Shown: positions 17,467 to 25,814, counted from the first letter of the stretch. The stretch: DNA of 64,000 nucleotides from Halobacillus litoralis (GCF_020524025.1 NZ_JAIVKN010000001.1:992001-1056000), one strand, 5' to 3'. Notes: a model not told the origin generated them from the sequence alone. Program-made: numbers and translations.

Positions 17467-17478
17467 TCTGGGTTTTAT
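17447..17478 (+). terminator. Terminator after the RNase H-like gene
   Basis: AAAACCCAGATCAT/ATGATCTGGGTTTT with a CC loop. The stem includes the last codons of the gene and is T-rich on both strands, so it can also stop the convergent gene at 17480. Confidence 0.9.
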
Positions 17479-17479
17479 A

Positions 17480-17764
17480 TCATGCTCCCGTACCATTAGA
17501 CAGCCGCTTCTCTATGGCTTCATACGCCTGTCGTTTACTTACGATATGAGGTTTCGCAATATGCTCTAAAACACTGATGAAGAAGCTTGGATCAAACGAT
17601 TGCTGGAGCTTTAACGTCATTCGTACAGCTACGACCGTTTTCCATTCTGTTGCATTCGTAGAATTCTTTCCAAAGTAAATGAATTGTACATGTTCATCGC
17701 TCAACTTAAACCCCTTGCTCCATAAATCCTCAAGGAAATAAGCCAAAGCATGTTTTTTGTTCAT
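17480..17764 (-). CDS. Small protein of unknown function (94 residues)
   Basis: ATG at 17764 has AAGGAGC five bases upstream; an in-frame ATG 33 bases earlier lacks a site. The product is soluble, mixed alpha/beta in composition, beginning MNKKHALAYFLEDLWSKG and containing EWKTVVAVRMTLKLQQ, with no membrane segment or known motif. I do not recognise the family. It is convergent with the ypdQ-like gene and shares its terminator. Confidence 0.7.
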   Translation of the reverse strand: MNKKHALAYFLEDLWSKGFKLSDEHVQFIYFGKNSTNATEWKTVVAVRMTLKLQQSFDPSFFISVLEHIAKPHIVSKRQAYEAIEKRLSNGTGA

Positions 17765-18049
17765 AAAACGCTCCTTATCCGATCCATCAGCAATCAACCG
17801 GGTGATTGAGAATCAAAATTTCTAACGATTGCTGTTATAACGAAGTGAACTTTCCCATTCACAATTCGACAAACATCCTATGTTTAATTATTTTAACAAA
17901 TGAGCTTACTAAAAACTATTATAGTTTTGTGACTCATAAATCCCTATATAAAAATGAGGGTTTGTTAAAAATCCAAGTCACTATTCATGTGAACGTTCTA
18001 TTCCATACATAATTTTTGCTTATATAAGCATCCAAGAATACAATGGCAT
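17765..18049. other. AT-rich gap with no recognised gene
   Basis: About 285 bases, very AT-rich. It should hold the promoter of the 17480-17764 gene and the terminator of the 18050-18289 gene. An imperfect repeat AAATCCCTA/TGAGGGTTT (near 17938-17963) is the only structure seen. Confidence 0.4.
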
Positions 18050-18289
18050 TTATGAATAAGCCAGAACAGAAATCATGTACCTTATGATATAAATAAAAAA
18101 TAAAATGGCAAATGGAAAAAGAACCGCATATAAAATGGTTAAGGATATCTTTCGCTTATGTATTGTTATTTCTTGCAGTTGTTTTTTAAAGTTCTCTCTA
18201 TCCTTTAAATAAACAGCAGGAAATACTATAACTGCCAGGACAAATAAAGGAAAAATAAATTCATATAAGGCTGTTAATATAATTTTCAC
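18050..18289 (-). CDS. Small two-helix membrane protein, unknown
   Basis: A predicted 79-residue protein with two hydrophobic segments (about residues 5-26 and 48-72) joined by a basic cytoplasmic-looking loop (LKDRENFKKQLQEITIHKRK). This helix-charged loop-helix pattern and correct charge bias argue for a real gene. The start would be GTG at 18289; the ribosome site AAGAAG is weak and another start is possible. No family recognised. Confidence 0.5.
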   Translation of the reverse strand: MKIILTALYEFIFPLFVLAVIVFPAVYLKDRENFKKQLQEITIHKRKISLTILYAVLFPFAILFFIYIIRYMISVLAYS

Positions 18290-18435
18290 CGCACTTCTTT
18301 AGTTATTTCCCCTTACAACCGCTGGTAGCTGAATAAGAAACTGGTATTAAATTAAACCAGTAATCTCATCAAACAATCCGGTTAAAAGCCTCCCGTATTC
18401 ATTAGGTAATTGCTTTTCTTATTTTGCATTTCAGC

Positions 18436-18466
18436 AAAAATAAAAGCCAAGTGCGCTCACCTGGCT
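18436..18466 (-). terminator. Terminator at the end of the Fur-box microprotein gene
   Basis: AGCCAGGTG/CACTTGGCT (one G-T pair) followed by TTTTATTTTT on the minus strand. The 5' arm contains the TGA stop codon. Confidence 0.85.
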
Positions 18467-18630
18467 GAAATGGATTGTTCGTATCTTTGTTTATTTGTCA
18501 TAGGAGTTACTTCTCTGCAGTCCTTCATTCTTTCTATTACTGATTCTGCAGGAGCGCACCCAACTTTCGCTAATAGATAAACCATTAAACTGCTGTATAG
18601 AGCCACAACAATGAGTAAAAGGACAACCAT
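18457..18630 (-). CDS. 57-residue membrane microprotein under Fur control, unknown function
   Basis: ATG at 18630 follows AGGAGG with a 6-base spacer; stop TGA at 18457-18459. The product has one N-terminal hydrophobic helix (MVVLLLIVVALYSSLMVYLL), then a short tail with two cysteines (VGCAPAE, MKDCREV) and a basic end. It is not FbpA, FbpB or another Fur-regulated small protein I know. The gene has a full sigma-A promoter, a Fur box, a strong ribosome site and its own terminator, so it is a complete transcription unit. Iron repression is inferred; the function is unknown. Confidence 0.72.
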   Translation of the reverse strand: MVVLLLIVVALYSSLMVYLLAKVGCAPAESVIERMKDCREVTPMTNKQRYEQSISAR

Positions 18631-18643
18631 ATGTCTCCTCCTA

Positions 18644-18662
18644 AATGAAAATGATTTTCATT
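18644..18662. promoter_or_regulatory. Fur box
   Basis: AATGAAAATGATTTTCATT, containing the perfect 7-1-7 repeat TGAAAAT-G-ATTTTCA (18646-18660), matches the Fur consensus TGATAATNATTATCA with two symmetric changes. It sits just downstream of the -10 box, over the expected transcription start, so binding would block initiation. Confidence 0.8.
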
Positions 18663-18672
18663 TCTAATTAGA

Positions 18673-18701
18673 ATTATAGCAAAAAGAAGGATTCATGACA
18701 A
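18673..18701 (-). promoter_or_regulatory. Sigma-A promoter of the microprotein gene
   Basis: On the minus strand TTGTCA (plus 18696-18701), 17-base spacer, TATAAT (plus 18673-18678). It overlaps the 3' flank of the ypbQ-like gene's end region only in spacing, and feeds directly into the Fur box. Confidence 0.8.
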
Positions 18702-18716
18702 TAACTCTTTGAATTT

Positions 18717-19226
18717 TCACACTCTTTCTTTTAAAGCCTCTTCTTCCACCGGAATTCTCACTGTCAGTACAAGCAAATGTAAAAAAGGAAATACAAGTGC
18801 CGTTACATAAGCGTGGAATAAAACAGGAATAACGAGAAGTTCAAAAAAGACAATCACATAATTAGGGTGCTTGATGTAACGATACACTCCCCTCCGGATT
18901 GGTTCCTCTTCAGGGAGGACAAGAATTCGTGTGTTCCATCTTTTTCCTAAGGTTGATATGCACCATACTCTCAAGATTTGTAGAATAAAGAAAAACGCAA
19001 GCGCTCCGTAAAAAACAGGATGCATTGAGTAAGGAGTCCAGATGAACTCCACTATAACTGAAAGAAAAAACAGGCTGTGTAAAAGAATGAATAAAAAATA
19101 GTGTCCTTCCCCCCATTCCTTAGCTCCTCGATCAATCATCCATTTTCTATTCCGATTAGCAAGTGCCAGCTCTCCCAGCCGCTGAAAAATAAGAAACGCA
19201 AAAATCATCCACAAGAAAATCTCCAT
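18717..19226 (-). CDS. bpsB: Isoprenylcysteine methyltransferase-family protein BpsB (YpbQ)
   Basis: A 169-residue integral membrane methyltransferase with four to five hydrophobic segments. The ICMT-family C-terminal region RRGVYRYIKHPNYVIVFFE (SAM-binding) is clear. In B. subtilis the bpsA-bpsB (bcsA-ypbQ) pair makes alkylpyrones and methylates them. Its ATG lies one base after the bpsA stop, with GGAGTGG inside the end of bpsA as ribosome site, so the two are coupled. Confidence 0.9.
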   Translation of the reverse strand: MEIFLWMIFAFLIFQRLGELALANRNRKWMIDRGAKEWGEGHYFLFILLHSLFFLSVIVEFIWTPYSMHPVFYGALAFFFILQILRVWCISTLGKRWNTRILVLPEEEPIRRGVYRYIKHPNYVIVFFELLVIPVLFHAYVTALVFPFLHLLVLTVRIPVEEEALKERV

Positions 19227-19227
19227 C

Positions 19228-20313
19228 TTATTTCCACTCCAAACTAATAATTTCCGAACTGAACCCGGGACCTAACGAAGTCATGATGGAACGTGTGCCT
19301 TTGTGAGGATCAGACCCCATAGCTTTGTGTAAAACAAAGTGGACAGTCGGGGAAGACATATTCCCATGAGAAGCCAATACACTTTTCGGAATTTCTAATA
19401 CATGGTCTTTTAAATCAAAAATCTCTTGATAACTCTCCAACACTTTTTTGCCGCCCGGGTGAGCGACAATAAAAGGAAGATCTTTTATGTCCCAATGATT
19501 GTTCTCAATGACCTCTTTTGCGTGGACACTCCAGAAATCTTTGACCAGGCGTGGAATACTCTTGTTGAAAATAACTTCAAAACCTGTATCTACTACCCTC
19601 CAGCCCATTACATCTGTACTGTGTTTCTTTGTTTTAGAGCTCGCATTTAAAATGCTGGGAATAGAACCTTTCGCTCTGTTCAGTAACGGAGATTCGTCTC
19701 CGACAACTAATACGGCTGATGCTCCGTCTCCAAATAATGCTGTACCGACAAAGTTACTTACACGGGAGTCTTTCGGCTGAAAGGTAAGGCTGCACAATTC
19801 GACACACACAACAAGGACGTTCTGAGCTGGATGACCAAGCAGCCACTCATATGCTTTTGCGACCCCGCTTGTCCCCCCCGCACAGCCCAGACCAAAAAGG
19901 GGTGTTCTTTTAGTCGACTCTTTGAAATTCATTTCATTCATTATGTAAGCATCAAGAGTCGGGGTGGAAATTCCTGTAGAAGAAACGAATAATAGATGAT
20001 CGATTTGATCAGCTGAGACATTCTCACTCAACATTTTTTCATCTGAAAGACAAGACTCAATAGCTCCGATACTATATTTCAAGGCCTGATTATGATACAG
20101 CTCATTTCTTTCCGCTAATCCATGATCTTCTTGGAACCACTCCAGAGGAGCAGCAAACTGCCTCTCTTCAATTTCTGCATGTTCAAATATAGGCATCAAT
20201 CTATTTTTTTCATGTTCCTTTAGTGGAAATAATTCATTGACCAGCTTTTGAACGGCAGATTGCTTACAAGGATAATCCGCACATTGGATTCCTGTTGAGA
20301 GAATATATGGCAT
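19228..20313 (-). CDS. bpsA: Type III polyketide synthase BpsA (alkylpyrone synthase)
   Basis: A 361-residue chalcone-synthase-like enzyme that extends fatty acyl-CoA with malonyl-CoA to triketide and tetraketide pyrones. Catalytic Cys144 (GLGCAGG), His285 (VAHPGGK) and Asn318 (SHGNMSS) form the usual triad. ATG 20313 (MPYILSTG) follows GGAGG by seven bases; a longer in-frame extension of 54 codons has no ribosome site and reads like leader DNA. Membrane-associated alkylpyrones may help in envelope or oxidative stress; that is inference. Confidence 0.94.
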   Translation of the reverse strand: MPYILSTGIQCADYPCKQSAVQKLVNELFPLKEHEKNRLMPIFEHAEIEERQFAAPLEWFQEDHGLAERNELYHNQALKYSIGAIESCLSDEKMLSENVSADQIDHLLFVSSTGISTPTLDAYIMNEMNFKESTKRTPLFGLGCAGGTSGVAKAYEWLLGHPAQNVLVVCVELCSLTFQPKDSRVSNFVGTALFGDGASAVLVVGDESPLLNRAKGSIPSILNASSKTKKHSTDVMGWRVVDTGFEVIFNKSIPRLVKDFWSVHAKEVIENNHWDIKDLPFIVAHPGGKKVLESYQEIFDLKDHVLEIPKSVLASHGNMSSPTVHFVLHKAMGSDPHKGTRSIMTSLGPGFSSEIISLEWK

Positions 20314-20457
20314 TGTCTTTCCTCCTTTTCCTTTAATATGCGCAGAAAACAGAGGTAATATGACAGATTTACAATAATAAACATCATTGATATAGTCATT
20401 GCTAATCCTGTACAGCATTAGAATCTTATGTAGTTTAAAGAGATATTGTACATGAAT

Positions 20458-20486
20458 AAGGGTGTCGAGACACACTCGACACCCTT
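20458..20486. repeat. 12-bp stem-loop between the SDR gene and bpsA
   Basis: AAGGGTGTCGAG/CTCGACACCCTT is perfect with a 5-base loop. On the minus strand, after the SDR gene, it is followed by ATTCATG, not a T-run. It may be a terminator that lacks a good tail, or an operator for bpsA. Confidence 0.55.
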
Positions 20487-20532
20487 AAGGTTTGTCTACA
20501 TTATCTTATGAAAGAATGATATATATGCGGGA

Positions 20533-21300
20533 TTAAAAGCCATAAATGGTCATGCCGCCGTCAACAAATAGAGTCTGACCAGTCATATAATTACCTGCTT
20601 CAGAAGCCAAAAAAACGGCTGCTCCGCTCAATTCTTCCAGCTTTCCAATTCGTTTAAGCGGGGTACGTTCTAAAATGGCCTGCACATAATCTTCGTCCTG
20701 AAGCAATTTTTCTGTTAGAGCTGTGGGGAAATACCAAGGACCGATGGCATTAACGTTAATGTTAAAGGGTCCCCATTCCAATGCTAGATTTTTAGTCATT
20801 TGTATTAAAGCACTCTTGGTCATTGCATAAACCACACCGGTTCTCAAGGCTGTGTGCCCGCCAACAGAAGAGATGTTGATTATTTTTCCATGATTACTTT
20901 CTTTCATAACCTTCCCAGCATACTGTGAAAGAAAAAAGGCACTTTTCATGTTGGTCGATATGATTTGGTCCCACTCTTCTTCAGATACGTTCTCCGCCTC
21001 ACTTCGTATGTTTATCCCTGCATTGTTCACCCATATGTCAATAGGTCTGCCCCCACGAATCTCTTCTACTTCCTGTTTAATATCGCTGTACTCATTAATG
21101 TCTTTACAGATTGTAAAGGCTTGTCTTCCAAAGGATTCCACTTCCTTTTTTGTCAAGGAAAGATCTCTTTCATTTCTAGCAATAATGATAACGTCCGCAC
21201 CTGATTGTGCATAAGCAAGGGTAATCGCTTTTCCTATTCCTTTCGTTCCACCTGTAACTACTGCCAGTTTATCGTCTAATCTAAAATTTGGTAAGTACAT
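20533..21300 (-). CDS. Short-chain dehydrogenase/reductase
   Basis: A 255-residue classical SDR. The NAD(P) motif TGGTKGIG is at residues 16-23, NNAG near 93, catalytic Ser (NISSVGG) near 145 and YAMTK near 158-162; the C-terminus ends in FVDGGMTIYGF. Similar proteins are annotated as gluconate 5-dehydrogenase or 3-oxoacyl-ACP reductase, but the substrate cannot be told. ATG 21300 follows GGAG. It stands as a single gene between bpsA and a divergent lipoprotein gene. Confidence 0.9.
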   Translation of the reverse strand: MYLPNFRLDDKLAVVTGGTKGIGKAITLAYAQSGADVIIIARNERDLSLTKKEVESFGRQAFTICKDINEYSDIKQEVEEIRGGRPIDIWVNNAGINIRSEAENVSEEEWDQIISTNMKSAFFLSQYAGKVMKESNHGKIINISSVGGHTALRTGVVYAMTKSALIQMTKNLALEWGPFNINVNAIGPWYFPTALTEKLLQDEDYVQAILERTPLKRIGKLEELSGAAVFLASEAGNYMTGQTLFVDGGMTIYGF

Positions 21301-21361
21301 AAGGTTCTCCTTCTCTCTATAGTTATGAATTTTCAGTATAGTGTAACATTTTTGCTAAATC

Positions 21362-21390
21362 TTTACATTTCATAAACTCTCTCCTACAAT
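21362..21390 (+). promoter_or_regulatory. Sigma-A promoter of the lipoprotein gene
   Basis: TTTACA (21362-21367), 17-base spacer, TACAAT (21385-21390), 34 bases before the ATG. Confidence 0.7.
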
Positions 21391-21424
21391 AAACGTTGGA
21401 TATATATAAAGGGGGCATTTGTTT

Positions 21425-21979
21425 ATGAAAAAATGGTTAATTGCCTTAGGTCTTTCCAGTGCATTAGTGGTCGCAGGATGCAGCGGGGATACAGATGAAG
21501 GCACAGACACAGAAAACGAAAATCAGACAGAAGAAACAAATGAAGATCAAGGAACAGATGAGCAGGCTGTAAAGAAAGCCTTACTAAATGCTCAAATGGA
21601 ACTAACCAACACGTTTAAAACATACCAGGGAAAAATCACAGCTTATCAGACAGCTGTTTCAGCAGAAGAGCCTGATACCGAACAAATTAAATCAGCTGGA
21701 GAAGAAGCTAAAACTGCAGCAAATGAAGCTGCTACTACAGCTGCCGATTATACGGTAGAAGCGGATCTTCCAGAAGAAACAAAAACAAAATTAGAAGAAG
21801 CTGTCCCTTCTCTTCAGGCTTACTATGAAGAAGTAGAAGCTGCTTTAAATGAAAATCTTGAGAATGCTGACTTTTCTAAAGCAGACGAAAAATTCCAGGA
21901 ATTTAATGATCAATTTGGACAAATCCTCGAAGATGCTGGTTTCCCGGCTACTCCTAATCTGATGGAAGAAATGTCCTAA
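21425..21979 (+). CDS. Lipoprotein with acidic linker, unknown
   Basis: A 184-residue exported lipoprotein: basic N-terminus MKKWLIALGL, hydrophobic core and lipobox VVAGC with Cys19 as lipidation site. Residues 20-50 are an Asp/Glu/Asn/Thr-rich linker; the rest is helical, Ala/Glu-rich. ATG 21425 has GGGGG nine bases upstream; a TTG six bases earlier is possible. It forms a monocistronic unit with its own promoter and terminator. Family not recognised. Confidence 0.85.
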   Translation: MKKWLIALGLSSALVVAGCSGDTDEGTDTENENQTEETNEDQGTDEQAVKKALLNAQMELTNTFKTYQGKITAYQTAVSAEEPDTEQIKSAGEEAKTAANEAATTAADYTVEADLPEETKTKLEEAVPSLQAYYEEVEAALNENLENADFSKADEKFQEFNDQFGQILEDAGFPATPNLMEEMS

Positions 21980-21987
21980 TCTAACCA

Positions 21988-22020
21988 TAGCCCATCTGCG
22001 CTGCAGATGGGCTTTTTTTC
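21988..22020 (+). terminator. Terminator after the lipoprotein gene
   Basis: AGCCCATCTGC/GCAGATGGGCT with a short loop, followed by seven T on the plus strand. Confidence 0.92.
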
Positions 22021-22081
22021 TCTTAATTTCAACTGTTATAGTTTTCAAATAAACGGGTTTCATGGGTCAGGTTTAACAACG

Positions 22082-23578
22082 TTAAGAGAAGTTGTAAATC
22101 TTTTTATATTTGCCCGACAAATAGGATACAAGGTAATCTGGATTAAGTCCTTCGCCAGTGATATCATTTAGAATCTGAAGGGGTTTTTTCATCTTTCCAT
22201 ACTGATGGACATTTTCCGTCAGCCAGCTTTTTATCTGCTTAAAATCACCCATCTCAATGAATTGGTCTACATCAATCTCTTTACGCATGGCGGTATTCAG
22301 CTGAGCGGCATACATATATCCTAAAGCGTAAGATGGGAAATAACCAAAATCTCCCCCGGACCAATGTATGTCCTGAAGCACTCCTTCTCCATCATTTTGT
22401 GGTCTAACACCCAGGTAATCCTCCATTTTCTGATTCCACAGTTCAGGTAAGTCTTTCACTTCAATCTCTCCACCAATAAGAGCCTTCTCTAATTCGTAGC
22501 GGACCATGATATGAAGGCAATACGTTAATTCGTCGGCTTCAATTCTAATAAGCGACGGTTTTACTTCGTTGACAGCAGGATAGAATTTTTCTAGAGGCAG
22601 ATCCTGAAAACTTTCCGGGGCGAACTTCTTGAAAAGCTCATAATGATTTTTCCAAAACCCTTCACTACGTGCTACGAAGTTTTCCCAAAATAAAGACTGG
22701 GATTCATGAATCCCCATGCTTGTTCCATCGGCAAGCGGCGTAAAAGCAAGTTTAGGATCAATGTTTTGTTCATATAAAGCGTGCCCGCCTTCATGAATGG
22801 TCCCGAAAACAGCCGTTCTGAAATCTTTCTCATCATATTTTGTAGTGACACGAACATCATTTGTGTTTAGTCCGATAGCAAATGGATGAACGGTCTCGTC
22901 TAGACGCCCGGCATCAAAATCATACCCCATGCGTTTTAATATTTCTTCACTGAATTGAGCCTGCTTGTCTTTAGGGAAATGCCCTTCCAATACGGAAGGG
23001 TCCGGTTGGGTAGCTGCTTCTTGCGTCTGCTGTAACAAGTGAGTTAGTGCTTTTCTTACCTTCGGAAAGACCTCATCAAGCACCTTAACAGTTACACCCG
23101 GTTCATAATTATGAAGCAAAGCATCGTATCGATGTTCATCGTAACCCCAATAGTCAGCAAATTTTCTATTATATTCTACTAGCTTCTCTAAATAGGGACG
23201 AAAGCTTTCAAAATCATTTTTTTCTTTTGCTTCTGCCCACATGGATTCAGCCTTAGATTGAAGCGTGACATACTCTCTATATTCCCGGGTGGGAATTTTA
23301 GCAGTTTTTTCATACGTCTCTTCGGCTTCTTCAAGAGACCTCTGCACGATAGGGTCTGCTACGTTTCCTTTTAATTCATCGATATAGCCGCGCATTTCCT
23401 GTGAGGTTTGAATTTCATGTACTTTTTGCGATAAAACACCAAGAACTTCAGAACGTCCATCAATCCCCTTCTTAGGTGCTTTTGTCCGCATATCCCAAGC
23501 CATGAGTCCAATCGCTTCCCCATAGGAAGATTGTTCTTTTAATAAGTCCATAAATCTCTGTTGTGTTGTCTGCGTCAC
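22082..23578 (-). CDS. ypwA: Carboxypeptidase M32 (YpwA)
   Basis: A 498-residue metallocarboxypeptidase of the M32 (Thermus Taq carboxypeptidase) family. The zinc motif HEGGH is near residue 265, preceded by the family block DVRVTTKYDEKDFR and followed by GIHESQSLFWEN, which supplies the third ligand, and RIEADELTYCLHIM. It removes C-terminal residues from peptides in the cytoplasm. Length equals the usual 500. The ATG at 23578 is the first of the conserved N-terminus. Confidence 0.94.
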   Translation of the reverse strand: MTQTTQQRFMDLLKEQSSYGEAIGLMAWDMRTKAPKKGIDGRSEVLGVLSQKVHEIQTSQEMRGYIDELKGNVADPIVQRSLEEAEETYEKTAKIPTREYREYVTLQSKAESMWAEAKEKNDFESFRPYLEKLVEYNRKFADYWGYDEHRYDALLHNYEPGVTVKVLDEVFPKVRKALTHLLQQTQEAATQPDPSVLEGHFPKDKQAQFSEEILKRMGYDFDAGRLDETVHPFAIGLNTNDVRVTTKYDEKDFRTAVFGTIHEGGHALYEQNIDPKLAFTPLADGTSMGIHESQSLFWENFVARSEGFWKNHYELFKKFAPESFQDLPLEKFYPAVNEVKPSLIRIEADELTYCLHIMVRYELEKALIGGEIEVKDLPELWNQKMEDYLGVRPQNDGEGVLQDIHWSGGDFGYFPSYALGYMYAAQLNTAMRKEIDVDQFIEMGDFKQIKSWLTENVHQYGKMKKPLQILNDITGEGLNPDYLVSYLSGKYKKIYNFS

Positions 23579-23705
23579 GTTTATCTCTTCCTCTCATAAA
23601 AAGTTATGTAGTTATAAGTCAATCCCTCAACTATTATACCAATCTTTTGAATATATCTAAATTGACAACCTGCTTTATCCCTATGGATTTTTACAAGTGG
23701 ATACA

Positions 23706-23737
23706 AAAAGACACCCAGCATGAGCTGGGTGTCTTTA
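23706..23737 (-). terminator. Terminator after ypsC
   Basis: AAAGACACCCAGC/GCTGGGTGTCTTT with a short ATGA loop; T-rich on both strands. Confidence 0.9.
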
Positions 23738-23751
23738 AAAGAGGATAGAGT

Positions 23752-24921
23752 TTAAACGTTAAAACCTTTATTGTTTTTAGGTTTCTGTTTAATTTGTTTT
23801 CCGAAATATTGGTAATAGTCGGTTTTTATAAACCCATTAAACAGCTTCCTTCTCTTCGTAGCCGGTTTACCGTACAGCTTTTCAAATCCTTCATGAGAAG
23901 TCAGGATGTATACACTCCAAGACGGATGATCCCGCATAATACTTCCAAGATCACGGTACATGTTTTCAACCTCTTCTCTTTCCCCCATCCGCTCACCGTA
24001 CGGAGGGTTGGACACGATATAGCCATTGTCTTCTTTTGGTTTTAAATCACTCATCTGCATCTGCTTCCAGGTGATGAGATCACCCAGACCGGCTTCCATT
24101 GCGTTTTTCTTTGCAATGTCGATTAGTTGAGGATCAATATCAGAACCCACAATGTTTAAGGGCTGATCGTAATTGGCTGCTTCCTCCGCTTCCTCAAAGG
24201 CATCATCCCACGCTTTTTGCGGAATAAAGTCCCAACCTTCAGACGCAAATTCACGATTAAATCCAGGAGCGATGTTTTGACCGATTAAAGCTGCCTCAAT
24301 GGCAATTGTTCCAGAACCGCAGAAAGGGTCTACAAATGGTTTATCAGCATCCCAGTTCGTAACTTGAACAAGGGCTGCTGCCATTGTTTCTTTCAAAGGC
24401 GCCTCACCCTGACCTACCCGATACCCGCGTTTATGCAGTCCGCTTCCTGAAGTATCAATGGTCAGAAGAGCTTCATCTTTATGAATGGCGACTTCTACTC
24501 GGTAGAAAGCCCCTGTCTCTTTTAACCAGGATGTGACGCCATGTTTCTTTTTCAATCGTTCCACAATCGCTTTTTTTACGATTGACTGGCAGTCAGGAAC
24601 ACTATACAATTTTGATTTCACTGATTTCCCTATAACAGGAAATTCCCCATCCTCAGAAATATATTTTTCCCATGGAAGAGCTTTAGTTTCTTCAAACAGC
24701 TGGTCAAATGAAGTTGCTTTAAATTTACCAACTAACAGTTTGACACGATCTGCTGTTCGCAGCCAAAGGTTAGCTCTTGGAATAGCCGATACATCTGCTG
24801 AAAACACTACTCTTCCATTTTCAACCTGGACGTCTTCATAGCCCAGGGCCTTCACTTCGTTTCCAACGATCGCTTCAAGGCCCATTGCAGCAGTAGCAAT
24901 TAATGTCACTTTTTTTGACAT
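23752..24921 (-). CDS. ypsC: THUMP-domain 23S rRNA N2-guanine methyltransferase (YpsC, RlmL-like)
   Basis: A 389-residue class I SAM-dependent RNA methyltransferase. A ferredoxin-like/THUMP region covers about residues 1-155; the catalytic domain has FVDPFCGSGTIAIEAA (SAM motif I, about 195-210), GSDIDPQ and the catalytic NPPYGERMG. This corresponds to the N-terminal half of E. coli RlmL (m2G2445). The basic C-terminal tail KQIKQKPKNNKG probably binds RNA. It neighbours rnpB and gpsB exactly as in B. subtilis. Confidence 0.93.
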   Translation of the reverse strand: MSKKVTLIATAAMGLEAIVGNEVKALGYEDVQVENGRVVFSADVSAIPRANLWLRTADRVKLLVGKFKATSFDQLFEETKALPWEKYISEDGEFPVIGKSVKSKLYSVPDCQSIVKKAIVERLKKKHGVTSWLKETGAFYRVEVAIHKDEALLTIDTSGSGLHKRGYRVGQGEAPLKETMAAALVQVTNWDADKPFVDPFCGSGTIAIEAALIGQNIAPGFNREFASEGWDFIPQKAWDDAFEEAEEAANYDQPLNIVGSDIDPQLIDIAKKNAMEAGLGDLITWKQMQMSDLKPKEDNGYIVSNPPYGERMGEREEVENMYRDLGSIMRDHPSWSVYILTSHEGFEKLYGKPATKRRKLFNGFIKTDYYQYFGKQIKQKPKNNKGFNV

Positions 24922-24950
24922 GCTGATCCCTCCTTATATGTAAACAAATA

Positions 24951-24993
24951 AAAACCCTTCTAAAAAGCTGTTTTGGCTTTTCAGAAGGGTGTC
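24951..24993 (-). terminator. Terminator of rnpB
   Basis: On the minus strand ACCCTTCTGAAAAGC pairs with GCTTTTTAGAAGGGT, followed by TTTTATTTG. It lies just past the RNase P RNA 3' end. Confidence 0.85.
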
Positions 24994-25005
24994 CTATGCA
25001 TCATT

Positions 25006-25403
25006 AGCGACCTTTGAATACTCTGTAAGCCATGTTCTGTTCCATCGTACTGCAAACGGTGGTCAACCTCGTACTCCGGTGGCAATCATCTATCTGCCGT
25101 ACTACGACCTTTTCTCTGGTTCATTTCCCATTGAAAAGTGCCCCTACCTATTTTTGGGTTGCTCGCTCGCGGGGTTTACCTCGTTCCACCCGAAGTATTT
25201 CTACTCCGGCTCCGTCACTGTGGCACTTTCAAGGTAGTCATTCCTTATCCGAAGACGTAGGAATTTTCCCTGCCGTAAGTTCAAAGAACTCCCCTGACTT
25301 ATGGTTTCGTCAGACACGAACACTACAAGCATCTCAGCTTGTGCGAGCATGGACTTTCCTCTGTATGGTTGACCATACAGCGATTACCCGAGTATTCAAA
25401 TGT
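25006..25403 (-). ncRNA. rnpB: RNase P RNA, Bacillus (B) type
   Basis: The catalytic RNA that matures the 5' ends of tRNAs. On the minus strand the universal segments are present in order: GAGGAAAGTCCATGCTCGC (CR I region) near the 5' end and ACAGAACATGGCTTACAG (CR V) near the 3' end. The closing P1 stem pairs TTTGAATACTC with GAGTATTCAAA, which defines the ends to within a few bases. It sits between gpsB and ypsC, the conserved Bacillus location. Open frames across it are spurious. Confidence 0.95.
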
Positions 25404-25490
25404 ATTGGATTACTAATTCATATACGCCTCAATTGACGTGCCTGACCATTATACCAAACGATAAAACGTTTGTCATATGGAAATTTTTAT

Positions 25491-25814
25491 TTAATCAGCG
25501 TATTTATTCCCGAAAACGGCCTTTTCCAGATTAGAAACTCGCTTTAGAATGTCATAATTCACTTGATGATTGCTGGCGGGTGTTTGCGTTTGTCTTTGTC
25601 TCTGGTTTGATTCACTTGAGGACAACTTTTTTAATCGTTCATTTTCTTGTTGAAGACGCTCGATTTCCTGTTGGAAGCGATCGTAATCCTGAATAATTAA
25701 ATCAAGATACTCATCGACCTCTTCCTGATTGTAACCTCTCATAGACGTTTTAAAGTCTTTCTCCAGTATATCCTTACCATTCAAATGATACTCTTCTTCA
25801 TTCATTTTTTTCAC
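25491..25814 (-). CDS. gpsB: Cell-cycle protein GpsB
   Basis: A 107-residue DivIVA-like coiled-coil protein that moves between side wall and septum and recruits PBP1. The membrane/PBP-binding N-domain KDFKTSMRGYNQEEVDEYLD (about residues 18-37) leads into a coiled coil (to about 68), a Gln/Ser-rich linker and the C-terminal hexamerising helix YDILKRVSNLEKAVFG. Its known partner ponA is encoded elsewhere in this window. Confidence 0.95.
   Translation of the reverse strand: MKKMNEEEYHLNGKDILEKDFKTSMRGYNQEEVDEYLDLIIQDYDRFQQEIERLQQENERLKKLSSSESNQRQRQTQTPASNHQVNYDILKRVSNLEKAVFGNKYAD

Noticed and set aside
17806-18012. 68-codon plus-strand frame
   Set aside because: AT-rich gap, no ribosome site, composition like non-coding DNA.
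24989-25436. Plus-strand frames of 82 and 134 codons
   Set aside because: They lie over RNase P RNA, whose conserved segments explain the sequence.
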